Part shown: positions 42,177 through 54,321 of the stretch, one piece after another
Layout: each line of letters begins with the position of its first letter
How positions within the stretch are numbered: the stretch's first letter is position 1
NCBI RefSeq assembly: GCF_000004075.3
Contig: NC_026658.2
Location: 26,214,075-26,278,074, forward strand
DNA length: 64,000 bases
Direction of reading: 5' to 3'
Source of the DNA: Cucumis sativus
Lineage: Eukaryota > Streptophyta > Magnoliopsida > Cucurbitales > Cucurbitaceae
Translations under genes and position numbers: made by a program
Notes under the pieces: model-generated
Told to the model about the DNA's origin: nothing
What the model saw: only the letters and a program-made list of their open reading frames with translations
The model's database searches: none

Positions 42177-44615
42177 ATGGCAGTGTCCGTTCCCAACACC
42201 TTGGATTCTTCTCCCATTCATCGCCTTCTTCCTCAAATTCGTTCTCACTCCTCGTCTAACCAAAGAGAGAATGCATCCCAACAAGAGTTTTCTCTGCCAA
42301 TTTCGAGAAGGTCTGCAATTTTGATCTCTTCGCTACCTTTCACTCTCGTTTCTGTATCTCCGTCAAAGGCAAGAGAAAGAAGGAACAAGAAGACCATTCC
42401 TCTCGAGGATTATCTCACCAGCCGTTAGTAATCTCAATTTTTGGTGTATTGCTATCTTCTGAGTTTCCTCTTAGTACTTTCAGTAGGTAGAAAGTCATTA
42501 AGTCTTGATTAGTAATTACGACATATTCTTCAATTTTCGTATCTAAATTCTATAATTCTACTGAAAATGTAGTGGAAGTTTGACTCACTACGAGTTGAGC
42601 TTCTCGTGGAGTTTATAGTTTTATTTCCAGTACTCAGAGAGATTTGTGATGTTTGTTGATTTAAGAAAATACCCATCGAAATCTCTTCTTTAATGGTTGG
42701 AAAATCTGGATTGGGAGAAGCATTTCTGTGTAGCTTTTCATATCTGCAATGATATTTTGAATGTAGCAAATGGACTGAAGTACTATGATGTTGAGGAGGG
42801 AAAGGGCCCTGTGGCAGAGAAGGGTTCCACAGTTCAGGTAATCTGTCTGGGAAATTTGAGAGCTGTTTTGCCTGTTCTTGAATTTTAACTTTTCTCTATA
42901 TTAGCTTTCTATTACAGGTGCACTTTGATTGCCTCTATAGAGGGATTACAGCTGTGTCGAGTCGAGAATCTAAGCTCTTGGCTGGAAATCGTGTTATCGC
43001 CCAGGTTTTTACATTTTACTTGTGTGGATTTCATTTAATCAGTTGTTACCAAAAGACGCAGTGTTTACAAACGTGATGTTCTTTAGTCAACAACTTCAAC
43101 TTTAGATCAATTCATTAACTAAGCGACTGGATGTAATCTAAATTTCTTCTTTCTTTACTTAGAGAGACGTGATATTTTAGACCCCAGTTGAATTTCTAAT
43201 GTATATTGTCCCATGGTTTTATCAGCCTTATGAGTTCAAAGTAGGAGCCCCGCCCGGGAAGGAGCGGAAACGTGATTTTGTGGACAATCCAAATGGTCTG
43301 TTTTCAGCACAGGCTGCACCTAAACCCCCACCAGCAATGTACTCCATAACTGAAGGGATGAAAGTTGGGGGAAAGGTATCTCCTATCTCCATTCTTCTAT
43401 TTTAAATTTTAGCATATGCTTGATTTGCAGGCAATCTTCTTCCTCTTTATAATATTCTCTCAACTTTTAAGTCTCGCCCATTTATCTTTATGAGGGTTTC
43501 ATGGACTTTGTTTTTCTTCTACTTGCAGCGAAGGGTGATTGTTCCCCCTGAGGCTGGATATGGTCAAAAAGGAATGAATGAAATCCCAGTAAGTCCAATT
43601 TTAGATTTTTCCTTGTGCGTGACTTTTTGACCCATCGACTATTTCTTTTGAAATTTACTTACAATTCCATGTGAATGCATGAAAGCTCGGGACTAGAAAA
43701 GTTAGCCCCTGAATTCTAAGTTGTTAATGTCACCGAATTCTCAAGTATGGTGTCTAATTATCCATTACTTAAAGTAAGTCAATAATTTTACTATTTTTTT
43801 GTCCAACTTTTTGGCAGATTGGCTATTAAAAAATTGTCTGATCTCACTTTGCATGTGAACGCATGAAAACACGGGATTAAAATCTGGTCTGACTCCATGG
43901 TTTTTGTTGTCTTATCATCCAATTTGATATCAGAACGTTGTACTGAAAGAAAGTTATTTACTTTTATCGTGAAACATGTGCACATATGTTTTGGTTCACA
44001 CTTTTTAGCCCCTCAACCAACGATGTCTCTTTTCTATGCAGGCTCTTTATTCTTTAGTTCAAATAAGATTTCAAATATACTGGTATGACTTTTTAATTTA
44101 ATTTTTCAAAATAACCTGTTCAAGTAACTTCATTAACGGAACCCAAAAACGAGGAAAAAACTTGTATATACTTTAAGGACAGGTCAAGAATACTGTATAT
44201 TGTTTGATAGCGAAATTGAAACCTTAAATATACTTTTAAAATGAATAGTGATTTGAAACAAAACAAAAGTTGTAAAGGGGTGTATTTAAAAAAAGTTCAA
44301 AAGATAAATTGCAGAATTTAAAAAATCATATAAAGTTTATGGGCAAAAGCCAAAATTTAGCCCCTTTTTTTCTTGTATGTGAGTATAATGAGTGGAGGAA
44401 TCCAAGAAATGGTCAAGTCAAGTGCTCTTTGGTTTACTTATGTTATTTATGTCAATAATTGCGTGGAGGGTTGAGATAGAGATAAGATAACAACTTTTAG
44501 CTGTATGGTTATCAGATGTACATGTAATCCTGCTTTGTATTGGCAGCCTGGAGCTACTTTTGAATTGAACATCGAGCTTTTAGAAGTAGTGCAACCTGAA
44601 AAAGGTGGGGCCTGA
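42177..44615 (+). CDS. FKBP18: Thylakoid-lumen FKBP-type peptidyl-prolyl isomerase, FKBP18-like
   Basis: Six exons: 42177-42423, 42767-42837, 42918-43004, 43226-43375, 43529-43588, 44547-44615; phases agree and give 227 residues. It catalyses proline cis-trans isomerisation during protein folding. The N-terminus is a Ser-rich transit peptide followed by a twin-Arg lumenal signal (SRRSAILISSLPFTLVSVS) and a probable SKA cleavage site, so import by the Tat pathway is expected. The FKBP domain starts near GLKYYDVEEGKGP, with VHFDCLYRG, a long insertion (KVGAPPGKERKRDF) and the C-terminal core GMKVGGKRRVIVPPEAGYG and PPGATFELNIELLEV. Several FK506-binding aromatics of human FKBP12 are replaced, as in most lumenal members. 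FKBP18 (At1g20810) is my best match; other lumenal FKBPs are possible. Confidence 0.9.
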
Positions 44616-46826
44616 CCTGATTTGAGAACCAGATTTTTGATCCTCCACTGAACAAGAACAAGAATTCGAGCATTCTTTTGGAAGGACGAGGAGGAGCATA
44701 ACAGCCTAGTTTTTGGTAGGGGGAGTTTTTTCAACGAAACCTTGAGTTCTTTATTTACTTGCTATTATATATTCTCAATATAATAAAAAATGTTAAATTA
44801 TTTGTTTGGCATCATATCTTAGCTTGACACATTATGGGCCCTCTAAAATATAACAAAATCCTCCAATCTTCTTAGTGCCAAACGCACCAAATTTCTACTT
44901 GGGTCTTTGGCCATGTCACCTTTTCTCTGCCCCCTCCCTCTCTCAGCTCTCTCATTCTTTAGGCTTTAGCTTTTGAGTCTTGTTGGATATTAATCTTTAG
45001 GAGTTAGAGGGCGGCTTTGATAGGGATAACGTGACAGTCTTATTTGTATATTGCCTATTGTTTTATTATCAAAAGGAGGAAAGAAAAAGTAGAAATTTCA
45101 AAGTGTGTTGTGGATATCGTTTTCAAAGAAAGACGCAATGCAATATATTGGTGTTGCTGGGAAGGGAGATTGGTTTGGATTGGATGATTGTCCCAAGTGT
45201 CATTTTGTGGAGCAGAATCAAAGATTTCCCTTTCTTTGATGCGTCGAAAGTGCCTTGTCATTGCTAGGACCTTTCTCTAAAACCTCACCACTCCTCCCCT
45301 TCCTCTCTTTCTTGACATTTTCCTTTGCTCATCTAAACTGAAAAAGTGTACGCTAACTCAAATCAACAAACAGTTTTGTGTACACTACACCTTGTTGGTT
45401 TTCTCCAACCTCGGAGTGAAGTCCAATTCCAACCCCCTTTCTACAACCAAATGATGTCGTAAAAAATAGTGTGTATTTACTTTTACTGTGAGCCAATAGA
45501 AATGTTCCATGAAAGAGAATCAGCTCCATCTTCCTAATCCATTCTAACTTTGAAAATTTCAAAAAGTGATCGAAGCGACAGATGGAGGGGAGATGCGGTG
45601 TATTTTTACCTTTTTTGTTGCACCTTAATGCAACCTACCTAAAAAGAGAAAGGATTTGCTTCATCTTTGATAGTATCAGATAACTACAAATACTGCTTGC
45701 TTGATGGTTTTGTGGTTTGCTAGATTATAAAATGACTAATAATGGTGGTTTTGGATTGGGACCCAAAAATGGCGTAGGGAAAGGGTTTTTAGTTTTAGTT
45801 TTTTTTTCTTTTTTTTTTTTGTTCCATAATTTTCACTCTTTTGATACGAAACTGAATTCGTCGTTTCCTGATATTTTGTACTCATGTTTATCAAATGAGT
45901 ATTGATTTAGATATGTGTGGTACTAGCTAGCTTGTTTCATGATTATAGCTAAATTTTGTTTTAACTAAATTGATCACTGTCTTTGTGGAAGTAATTCATA
46001 CGTCTTCTAATTTTATTTAATTTATCACACATCTAATCTAGCTAACTTTGGTTATGTACTCTCTTTTCTTTCCTTTTCTGAAGCCAACTAAAAGACCTTT
46101 ACTTCCTTATACTTCTCTCTTACAAAACCTTAATACTTTTTTCTTTTGTTTATATATTTGAAGGAACTATGGTTGAGAGTGAGGAGTAACAACAAGGTGG
46201 ATCTAACACTAACGTTATAATTTTTTAATTTATGTTTGTGTCTCCATGTTTAAATTTGGACTATGGTTTAGCTTACCAAATACCTTTGTTGACTATTACT
46301 ACATTATTTAATAGGTTTACACCCGCAGTTATTTTATACTTTTCCTTTCAACTAAAACATCATCATCATCTTGACCCAATTCCTTTTCTTTTTCTTGCTC
46401 AATGTTGGACTGTTTAATGAATGTATTAAGAGTTCTTATCATTTAATTAATTCGAGAATAAGAATTTTTACCATACATTTGTCTAGATCTACGAGTCACT
46501 ATGATACTCAAACGTAGTAAGGGTCTAGTTAGACGGACTGTTTAGTTAGTTGGTTTAGACAAATGTAAAAAAATGATTTGATGTGATGATATAAAATTTA
46601 ATAATAAATGTTAGAAGTGTATCTGAATTAATTAATATTTGTATCCCTATTAGACTAAAAGATAGATTAGTGTATTTGTGGTGTACATTATATAATGATA
46701 ATAATGTAAGTTAATAGTAATGAATTTAGATCGTGGCGTCGTGTATATAAACGGCGTTAGTATTGGGGTGGGTGAGTGTAATGAGTAAGTACGAAAGCAG
46801 TAAAACGGAAGGCCGAATCCCGTCAG
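44616..46826. other. Intergenic region upstream of ATL80-like gene
   Basis: FKBP 3' UTR followed by about 2 kb of AT-rich DNA with long T runs. The frames present are short and have no recognisable motif. Nothing beyond promoter sequence is seen. Confidence 0.6.
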
Positions 46827-46833
46827 TATAAAA
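46827..46833 (+). promoter_or_regulatory. TATA box of the ATL80-like gene
   Basis: TATAAAA lies 113 bases before the only plausible start codon, in a locally GC-richer stretch. A second TATATAAA at 46744-46751 is a possible alternative. Confidence 0.55.
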
Positions 46834-46945
46834 CCCCCTTAAAATCCCCTCGAAACGACAAACGTTACGCCCACGGTTGATTCAAAACGACTGCCCTTCT
46901 CATCTCTTTATCTTATAACATCTTCCTTTTCTCTCGCCGATTCAA

Positions 46946-47503
46946 ATGCGTCCCTTCAGGTACCTTGCCGGCGTCAACTCCTCCGCCACCTCCGATACGT
47001 TCGAGCCTAGGTATGATTCTGACTTCGTCATAATCCTCGCCGCCCTCCTCTGTGCTTTGATTTGCGTCCTCGGTCTTGTTGCTGTTGCTCGTTGCGCCTG
47101 GCTACGCCACCTTGCTGGTGATGGTGGTGGCGCTGGTTCCACTCGTCCTCCGCCGCCTCCTGCTTCCAACAAAGGTCTCAAGAAGAAGATCCTGAGGTCT
47201 CTTCCCAAGTACACCTTCACTGCTGAGTTTTCTGCTCAGTTCTCAGATTGCGCGATCTGCCTCGCGGAGTTCGCTGTCGGTGATGAAATTCGTGTGCTGC
47301 CGCAGTGTGGCCATGGGTTTCACATGTCCTGCATCGATACCTGGTTCCGATCTCACTCTTCCTGTCCTTCCTGTCGTCAGATTCTGGTGGTAAGTCAGTG
47401 CCAGAAGTGCGGCGGTTTTCCGGCGAGCTCGAGTTCGAACGGCGGAACGGAATCCAGAGTGAAAGAGGAAGGAGATGATAAGACGAATAGGTTCTTACCT
47501 TAG
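46946..47503 (+). CDS. ATL80: RING-H2 E3 ubiquitin ligase, ATL80-like
   Basis: An intronless frame of 185 residues, as is usual for the ATL family. It is a membrane-anchored E3 ligase; Arabidopsis ATL80 has been linked to phosphate and cold responses. Residues about 27-50 (DFVIILAALLCALICVLGL) form the transmembrane helix. A Pro-rich linker follows, then GLKKKILRSLPKYTF (the GLD-like box). The RING-H2 reads CAICLAEF, then QCGHGFHMSC and CPSC, with the full C-x2-C, C-x-H-x2-H-x2-C, x10, C-x2-C spacing and the ATL-type Pro and Trp (DTWFRSH). The tail has one further CQKC pair. Codon use is GC-rich compared with neighbours, common for ATL genes. Confidence 0.94.
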   Translation: MRPFRYLAGVNSSATSDTFEPRYDSDFVIILAALLCALICVLGLVAVARCAWLRHLAGDGGGAGSTRPPPPPASNKGLKKKILRSLPKYTFTAEFSAQFSDCAICLAEFAVGDEIRVLPQCGHGFHMSCIDTWFRSHSSCPSCRQILVVSQCQKCGGFPASSSSNGGTESRVKEEGDDKTNRFLP

Positions 47504-48842
47504 CTCTAGGGTTTTTCTCTTAACTACTGCGATTCTTGTTCCTTCCTTCCTCCGTGTTGTAAATAGCTTTCTTAATCAAATTCATGTAATTACTGAAAAT
47601 TGTGGATGTATTCAAGTTGTAAACAAAGGAGATTCCCCTGAATTTGAAATCGGCCGCTCTGATAATTCTGTTTCTGTTGTGAATATTGACTTCAAAATCT
47701 TGTCGTCGATTTTCAGCGGAGATGGCATAACTTTACAGTACAGGGCGATGAATTGAAAAAGGGGGAACAGTATGAGTATCATCATGTGGATGGTGGACAT
47801 TCCAACAGCCAATGTGATTTGTTTATTTCCATTTTGGATCGCATTTTTCAGCACCAAATGCTTCCCTCTCCCCTCATCTCTCTCTTCATCACATTGCCAA
47901 TTTTTCTCTTTCCTCTTCCCTGAAGATTTAAAAGGTCAGATCAGATCCATAAAGTTTTTTCTTTCTTTTTTCTCTTCTGAAAATGGAATAATTCTGCAAC
48001 TGCAACCCCAACTGCTCCATTTCTAATTTTAAAAAAACCTTTACTAAATCCTTCAATCCATTTTTCTTTTCAACCTTCCATACCCATCGCTGCTTCCCTC
48101 CTGCTCTCTGTCCTTTTCACTTTCACTTATCTTCTCAACATGATAATCACTTTCAATTTTTTTAGGTTTAAAATTAGTTTTCATATCCGAACTTTCCAAC
48201 TACTCTTTCTTATTTCACTTCGTTTAACTTTTGTTAATTTATTTCCTTATATTACCCTTTTCTTCCTCTTCATTTTGAACATCAAACTTAATTCTGCCTT
48301 CCACTTTCATTAATTCTAATCTTCGATTTTCCAGATTAGGGGAAAATCAATGTTGGAGATACCCAATTTATTCTAATCTAAAACAAACTTATTTTTAGAA
48401 ATGAAATGTTAAAAAATAAAAAATAAAAGTTTATAATTGATATAATATAGAGTATAAACTCTAAAAACATAGAGGAAAGAAAAAAGCATAGGGGTGTGTA
48501 GTGTAGTGGGATTTATCTATCCATCTAATCTCATAATAACAAGTTTGAATGTATCAAAATCAAACAAACCCCACTTTTTGCCTCTCATACATATCTATCT
48601 TCTCTCTCTCATTTTTCCTCTAATGAAGTCTGAATTCAATTTTGTTGTGATATCTAATTCACATGCTTTCTTTTTTCTGCTTTCCCATTATCACACTTTT
48701 CTCTGCCACTTTTGAACCAACACAATTATAACAATTCCAAGACATTTTCCTACCCATTTATATTTATATATCCTCAGGTTACAAAGTGGAACTTTAGCCT
48801 CCCCTTTTTTCTTATTTTATTTATTATTCTTTAATTAATTGC

Positions 48843-48844
<2 letters not shown>

Positions 48845-48894
<50 letters not shown>

Positions 48895-48914
48895 ATATAT
48901 ATATGTATATATAT
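48845..48914. repeat. (AT)n microsatellite
   Basis: About 70 bases of alternating A and T with two GT interruptions near the right end. Confidence 0.95.
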
Positions 48915-49149
48915 CTATTGGAACTAAGCTATAAAAATTCCAACCTTTTATTATTACTTTTTATATTTAATTCTCTTTTGAATTCTTGGGTTTCAAGTTT
49001 TAATAATCCCCTTTTTGTTCCCTAACTTTTTAAAAACGTCAATTTGGTTTTTGGACTTTAACATTACTAATAACTGCATTAGGACACTAATTTTGTAGGT
49101 AACTATTTTTTTTTCAAACTTTCACTGTTTTTATGTGTATTTATCCGAA

Positions 49150-49285
49150 ATAGCAATTAGATTTAAAATAATTAATTATATAATAACATATTTAAAAAAA
49201 TTGCAAATACTGCAATATTTGTCAACTTCTATAAATGATAGAAGTTTATAACTGATAAACTATGTTATAAATGTCTATTAGTCAT
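49150..49285 (-). repeat. Interspersed hairpin-rich AT repeat, copy A
   Basis: Its reverse complement aligns through about 110 bases with 60150-60255: both run hairpin, TTCTAT..ATAGAA, TTGACAAAT, TTTGTAA/TTTGCAA, TTTTAAA, TTAATTATTTT, AATCTAATTG. It resembles a repeat I recall as very common in cucumber and melon. No transposase or terminal structure is seen, so a MITE-like origin is inference. Confidence 0.7.
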
Positions 49286-50741
49286 ACAAGCTTGTTCTTA
49301 ATTATCATTCCTAAAATGGTCATCGGTTACAATTACCCAAATAGTTGTTTTTCATAAAGCTCTATTGATTATTGTTAAAAGTGTGTTGGAGACTATAACC
49401 TTAAATTCCTTTATATATTAATTCAATTAGGGTTTTGATTGGATCTTAATCTATGTGAGGAATATGCATCTACCTCTTTAGTCCAATCTAATAATTATAT
49501 AATTCAATACGATAAACTATCAATTTACACATACATTTATATAAGTGATGTTTGTGACTTTATTTTTAAGAATAAAAGGTAAGGAAAGTAATTTCTTGAT
49601 CAAATGAAACCTTAGTAAATTGAATATGGCAAGTAAGAACAAAAGAGAATGGATATGGATGTTGTAGATGAGGATATAAAACTATAATAGTCGGTTGGAC
49701 TGTTTAAGAGACAATGCACTAAAATGGACCAAAAATTATAATTGAGAGTCAAATAGCCACCAAAAAACTTTGATTTAATTTAATCATCAATGTTATTATA
49801 TATATCAAACTTATTATTATTATTGTTATTAAAGAGAAGAGCCATTAGTAGCCCCTTGCTTTTAAAAATAGTATTTTTGACAAAGGGAGCTGGAAATTTG
49901 TGGTAGCCAAAAATGGTAATGAATTAGGTGGAATTGCATTATAGAGACTTAACTTTGTGTGTGTGTTATTTTATGTGCAAAGACAAACTGTCAATGCAAA
50001 TAGAAATGGATGGATTGATTGGATTAGAGGATCAAACTTGTTCTTATTCAATATGTAATGCAAACAAATTGCAGTTTGTTAACCCCCACTACTTAATTAA
50101 TTCAACAATTCTTAATTATAAATTAAAAACATGAACATGGTTTCATTTATTTTAATCATCCATTCAACACACCACACCACACTTCACACTATGAAAATGA
50201 AATATTGCGGCCCTTTCTTTTTCTTTAGCGTCCTTTAAGAAAATTAGTCCAAAAGACACCATTTATCGTAATATGAAATATACACATAAATAATTCTATT
50301 TTTCTAGTGGTGAGTTAGCATAAGATACATTTCTTTTTCATCAAACCCATTATCATCCAAAGATTGTGTGTTGGTTAGGTCAAAACTTAAATTAATACGT
50401 AGTTTTAGTATAAAAAGGAAAAACCCCCCATTTTATTATTCCATTGCATTTGGAGCCGCCCAATAAAATAAATAAATGAAAGAATGCCCCACCCACTATA
50501 CCTATACCTATATATATATATATGTATATATTAGTAGTCATCACATGGGCATCATATCACACTTAATTATGGCGTGTTTACTTCACTTTGTTCCCTTTTA
50601 CTCTTCTTGTCAATACAAATTCCCACTTCATACGCACACCTCCCCCCCCAAAACTCAACTATTTATTAAGTCTTGACTAATTTGATACGTCAAAATTTTC
50701 ACATCACCTATGGGTATAGTATGAAAAAGAAATTTAGATGG

Positions 50742-50745
50742 AAAA
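50742..50745 (-). terminator. RNA polymerase III T-run terminator
   Basis: Four T on the minus strand, two bases after the tRNA 3' end, as required for Pol III termination. Confidence 0.6.
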
Positions 50746-50747
50746 TA

Positions 50748-50819
50748 TGAACCCGACGTGAATCGAACACGCAACCTTCTGATCTGGAGTCAGACGCGCT
50801 ACCATTGCGCCACGGATCC
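50748..50819 (-). tRNA. tRNA-Trp, anticodon CCA
   Basis: The 72-base minus-strand sequence folds as a complete cloverleaf: acceptor arm GGATCCG pairing with the 3' end, D arm GCGCAATGGTAGCGC, anticodon arm TCTGA-CTCCAGA-TCAGA, and T arm with GTTCGATTC. The anticodon is CCA (Trp). There is no intron, and CCA is not encoded, as in plant nuclear tRNAs. The internal A and B boxes provide the promoter. It reads UGG codons in cytosolic translation. Confidence 0.97.
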
Positions 50820-51016
50820 ATTGATGATAGAGAGTAGTCTTTTACAAATTAGGTCTTTGACATTTGAATCCAAAGCGAAGTTACTCCAGCGAAACCCAAA
50901 CCCTATCCTCCATTGGCTCTTTCATTTGCTTTGGTATGGCGTCTTTGTGCATTTTCTCGTCTCCACCATTCTAATTCCTCTTTTATTTTCTTTCAGTATG
51001 TTTTCCTGCACCTGTA

Positions 51017-54000
51017 ATGGCACCCAATTGGACTCTGCAGTTACATTCTCTTTCTTTCCAGGTAATCCCTCCTCCAGTTTTCTTCTGATTTTATCAGGCA
51101 ATTGTTCTCTACCATGTTTTTCAACTTTTTAGATTATTTATGCAGCCATACGTATGGGTTCGAAAGCCTCCTGCTCTGTCCGCCATATCCCAACTTGGAA
51201 TTGGTTCTAAATGGGATGGCATTAGGTATGGTCATTTGAACTGCAACTCAGATCGGTCTCGAATTGGTGGAAATTTTGTTGTAAAATCGGGTGAGGGCTC
51301 CGCAAGCACTGATTCCGGCGGAAATGTCGAAGGGGATGAAATTGTGCTCAAGAGTGGGACTGGTAGTGTGGCTTCGGAAGATTACATAGGGAAAATGCAG
51401 GAGATGATTATTTCGTCACCTCCAGGCGTTTTCTTGGTAAGGTTATGATAGATTAGGAGTTTGTGACTTTTCTTTATATATTTGTTTGCACATTCGAGAA
51501 TTGCGTTTGTAATGACTGTCTTCTTTCTGTTATATTCACAATTTGCACCTGTCTGATGAATGGCCATGGAACCAAAGTAACTACGTTACGTCGTGAATGG
51601 TGATGTCGACGGAATTGATATAAACTGATGCAAGTTTTGAACGCAAATTTGCGACAATGTGTATTGCCTTTTGTTATAATCCCTAAACTCTAGTGAATGA
51701 ACTTTGAGTTCAAATCATGTTTTTTGTTTTTGGTTTTAAGGGTGTACTAATGGTTACTCACTTGACCTATTCTGTCTCAGATGAACAAATGTACTCGAAA
51801 CGGTCTTGCAATTGGATTTTGCGTTGTAACTGCTTGTTTAGCAATTGTTGCAAGAGTGTATTTGATGAGGAAGTCCAGGAACAGTCATTCCGGATCAGTG
51901 GCGGATCTTGTTAGGCGAGGTCAGCTGAGATCTGACAGAAGAGGCATGTATGATTTAAATCTTTCGAACCCTTGCCCTTGCAACTTGCTAATATGTTTGT
52001 TATGTTCTGTTTGTATTTCCATTATATTCTTATTGTTTTCTCTGTAATCTTCCCTTTTCTTCAGTTCTAAACCTTTAAAATACAACGACCCCTTTAATAA
52101 TCCACTGGTGAAGGTTGACAAAAGCAATTCGTCTGTAGAAATGTGTGGAAAGGTTTATCGGTTGGCTCCAGTTACTCTTACTAAAGAGGAACAAAATATT
52201 CATCAGAAACGGAGATCTCGGGCATATCAGTGGAAGAGACCAACCATGTTTCTTAAGGAAGGAGATTCAATTCCTCCTGATGTTGACCCGGATACAATCA
52301 GGTGGATTCCTGCAAATCATCCTTTTGCAACAACGGCTAGTGATATTGATGAAGATTTGGCCCAGAACAATGTCTACCAAAAGCATGGTGTTCCTTTCCG
52401 TATTCAAGCGGAGCATGAGGCTTTGCAGAGAAAGCTTGAAGCACTTCAGAGTGTGAGTACCTCTGATACTCTGTACTTGATTCTGTGATGTCTTCATGCT
52501 CATCCTTTTAGTTGATAAGTTCATTTATAAAATTTTCTGCGTGTTAATGGGGAGTGAATATGTTCGTTCAATGATGTAAGACCCACAAAAATTCAGGTAG
52601 ACAACATAACACGGCTCTATCTGATAGATGTTCTGTGTGGCATAACTAATGATAAATGCCGAGTCCAAATCCATCTCCTTATCTTTTGTCTACAATTTTA
52701 CCATATTATCCTTTTTTAAGCGGCCAGTTCCATTCCTAAAGATGTTAAAAGCATTTCATCTTTTTCTTAGAAGTTTGATCCCTTTCACATTCAGTGGACA
52801 CTCCTTCGACTTCAAGGAGGGGAAGATTCCTTGGATTCAATTATTTAAGCCCTTTGGGGGACCACTTAGTTAGAGAAAATAGAAGATCTTTTTAGGATAA
52901 GGATTCTTTGGCTTTTCTAAGATTCTGTCACTTTTTGGATTATCTCACTTTTGTTACTCACTCTTGGGTGATGAAAGTTAAACGCAACTCCTTGCAATTA
53001 TTGTTTGAATTCTGTTTCCGCCAAGTTGTAGTATTCTTTGAATACATTTTTTCTGTGCTAAAGTTGGTTCTTCTCTCCTTTTGTGATTTCATTTCTTCAA
53101 TTAAATTAAGAACCATTTGGTTTTTAGTTTTTGAAAATTGTAACTGTCTTTCACAATTTCTATCAATTTCTTTGTCCTACTTTTCATGTTTCCTTATTTG
53201 AATTATTAACTAAGTTTCCTAAACAAAAACAAAAAATTTAAAAACTTAACTTGAATTTTGAAAACATTCCCAAAAAATTAAGATAACAAAGCAAAGCTAA
53301 AAACCATTGACTGGAACTCTGGAAGCACAATTACCAAAAATGTGTCTTAGCTTTTTGGAATCACAATTACCACTGAAAGATGTAAGTTTCTGGTTCCATC
53401 ACCATATGAGATGTGGATCGTCATTCTCGGTGACTCAATGATGTTGATTGTGGCCTGCAAAAGTTACAGTTTGTTGGGTAAAGGTTAAACAAATTTTCCC
53501 TTGAAAGTGGATAGCTTAATGTGTTCCTGTGTGTATTGGAGTTCTGTATGATTAATTGCTGTACACTTATTAAGAAAGGAATTAATGGTTAGTTTGTACT
53601 TGAGAAACAGTGGTGGCAGCGATTTGGTTTTGAGAACAAATATAAGGATTTTTTAGTAAATAGCCTCCAAGTTCAGGTAATTATGCATGGAAGTTACATG
53701 CAAACGATCTGTCTTGTAATGTGTAGTAAATGCCTTTATCGTAATTAAAATAGTCATGTTCTTTCGGGGCACCACGTCAACCAAGTGGTTCCAACTTCAA
53801 CGTTGTAATTTCTAATCATCAGTTTTTACTACAGATGATGATTTTTTGTTTTCATTTCTCTTTACCCGGTCCTCGAGTTTCCTAATCAAGGAAATTAATA
53901 TGAAATTAATTATTCCACTGTATCTGCCATTTAGATATGGTTTCCTGGTAACAGTCTAAATGTGTGTCCACAGTAAATAGTTTCCTAGTCACCATCACCC

Positions 54001-54215
54001 TTATATATTTATATCTACATTTTCTGCAGGACCAGAAACTGAATAATTTATTTATAGATCCTGGAAGTGTGAAGGAATTTGAGAGGCCTTTTAAGTCAAA
54101 ATCCAAGTCAGATGAACAAGTAGAACAAAGTTCTTCAGATCACCAAACTGGAGAGTCAAAGCCTCCAAACTCTTTTGGGGGTCAATCTTCGTCCGATGAA
54201 GCACAGAAATCCTGA
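51017..54215 (+). CDS. MCD1: MCD1, chloroplast division-site protein
   Basis: Five exons: 51017-51061, 51146-51436, 51781-51947, 52065-52452, 54030-54215; phases agree and give 358 residues (Arabidopsis MCD1: 349). MCD1 is a plant-specific inner-envelope protein that recruits MinD and so restricts FtsZ ring placement. The transit peptide opens MAPNWTLQLHSLSFQ; an alternative start at 51140 would skip the 45-nt first exon. A single membrane span (GLAIGFCVVTACLAIVARVY) begins exon 3. It is followed by a conserved stromal part: RRGISKPLKYNDPFNNPLV across exons 3-4, then SRAYQWKRPTMFLKEGD, and a coiled coil (EHEALQRKLEALQS). The tail is Ser-rich and variable. The 5' end is the least certain part. 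tRNA-Trp lies 197 bases upstream on the other strand. Confidence 0.93.
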
Positions 54216-54216
54216 G

Positions 54217-54321
54217 GTAAGGTATTTTATTTTTGGATATATGCTATCTTGGTGGACATAATCATTTTACAACCGATCAGGCTTTTCTGAAAATTTTTGA
54301 ATGTGTGTACTTAACGTGCAG
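54217..54321 (+). other. Predicted 3' UTR intron of MCD1
   Basis: GAG|GTAAGG follows the stop codon by one base, and TTAACGTGCAG closes 105 bases later. The junction is so close to the stop that it should not provoke nonsense-mediated decay. Confidence 0.5.

Larger units (their letters stand above)
47504..50747. other. AT-rich intergenic region
   Basis: It contains the ATL80 3' UTR, AT microsatellites (48845-48914 and about 50509-50530) and one copy of an interspersed repeat (49150-49285). No protein or RNA gene is supported. Confidence 0.6.

Noticed and set aside
46942-47220. 92-codon frame antisense to the ATL80-like gene
   Set aside because: It is explained by the GC-rich RING-protein coding strand opposite.
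50758-51132. 124-codon plus-strand frame over the tRNA and MCD1 5' region
   Set aside because: Its first codons are the tRNA gene read backwards, and the rest overlaps MCD1 exon 1 in another frame.
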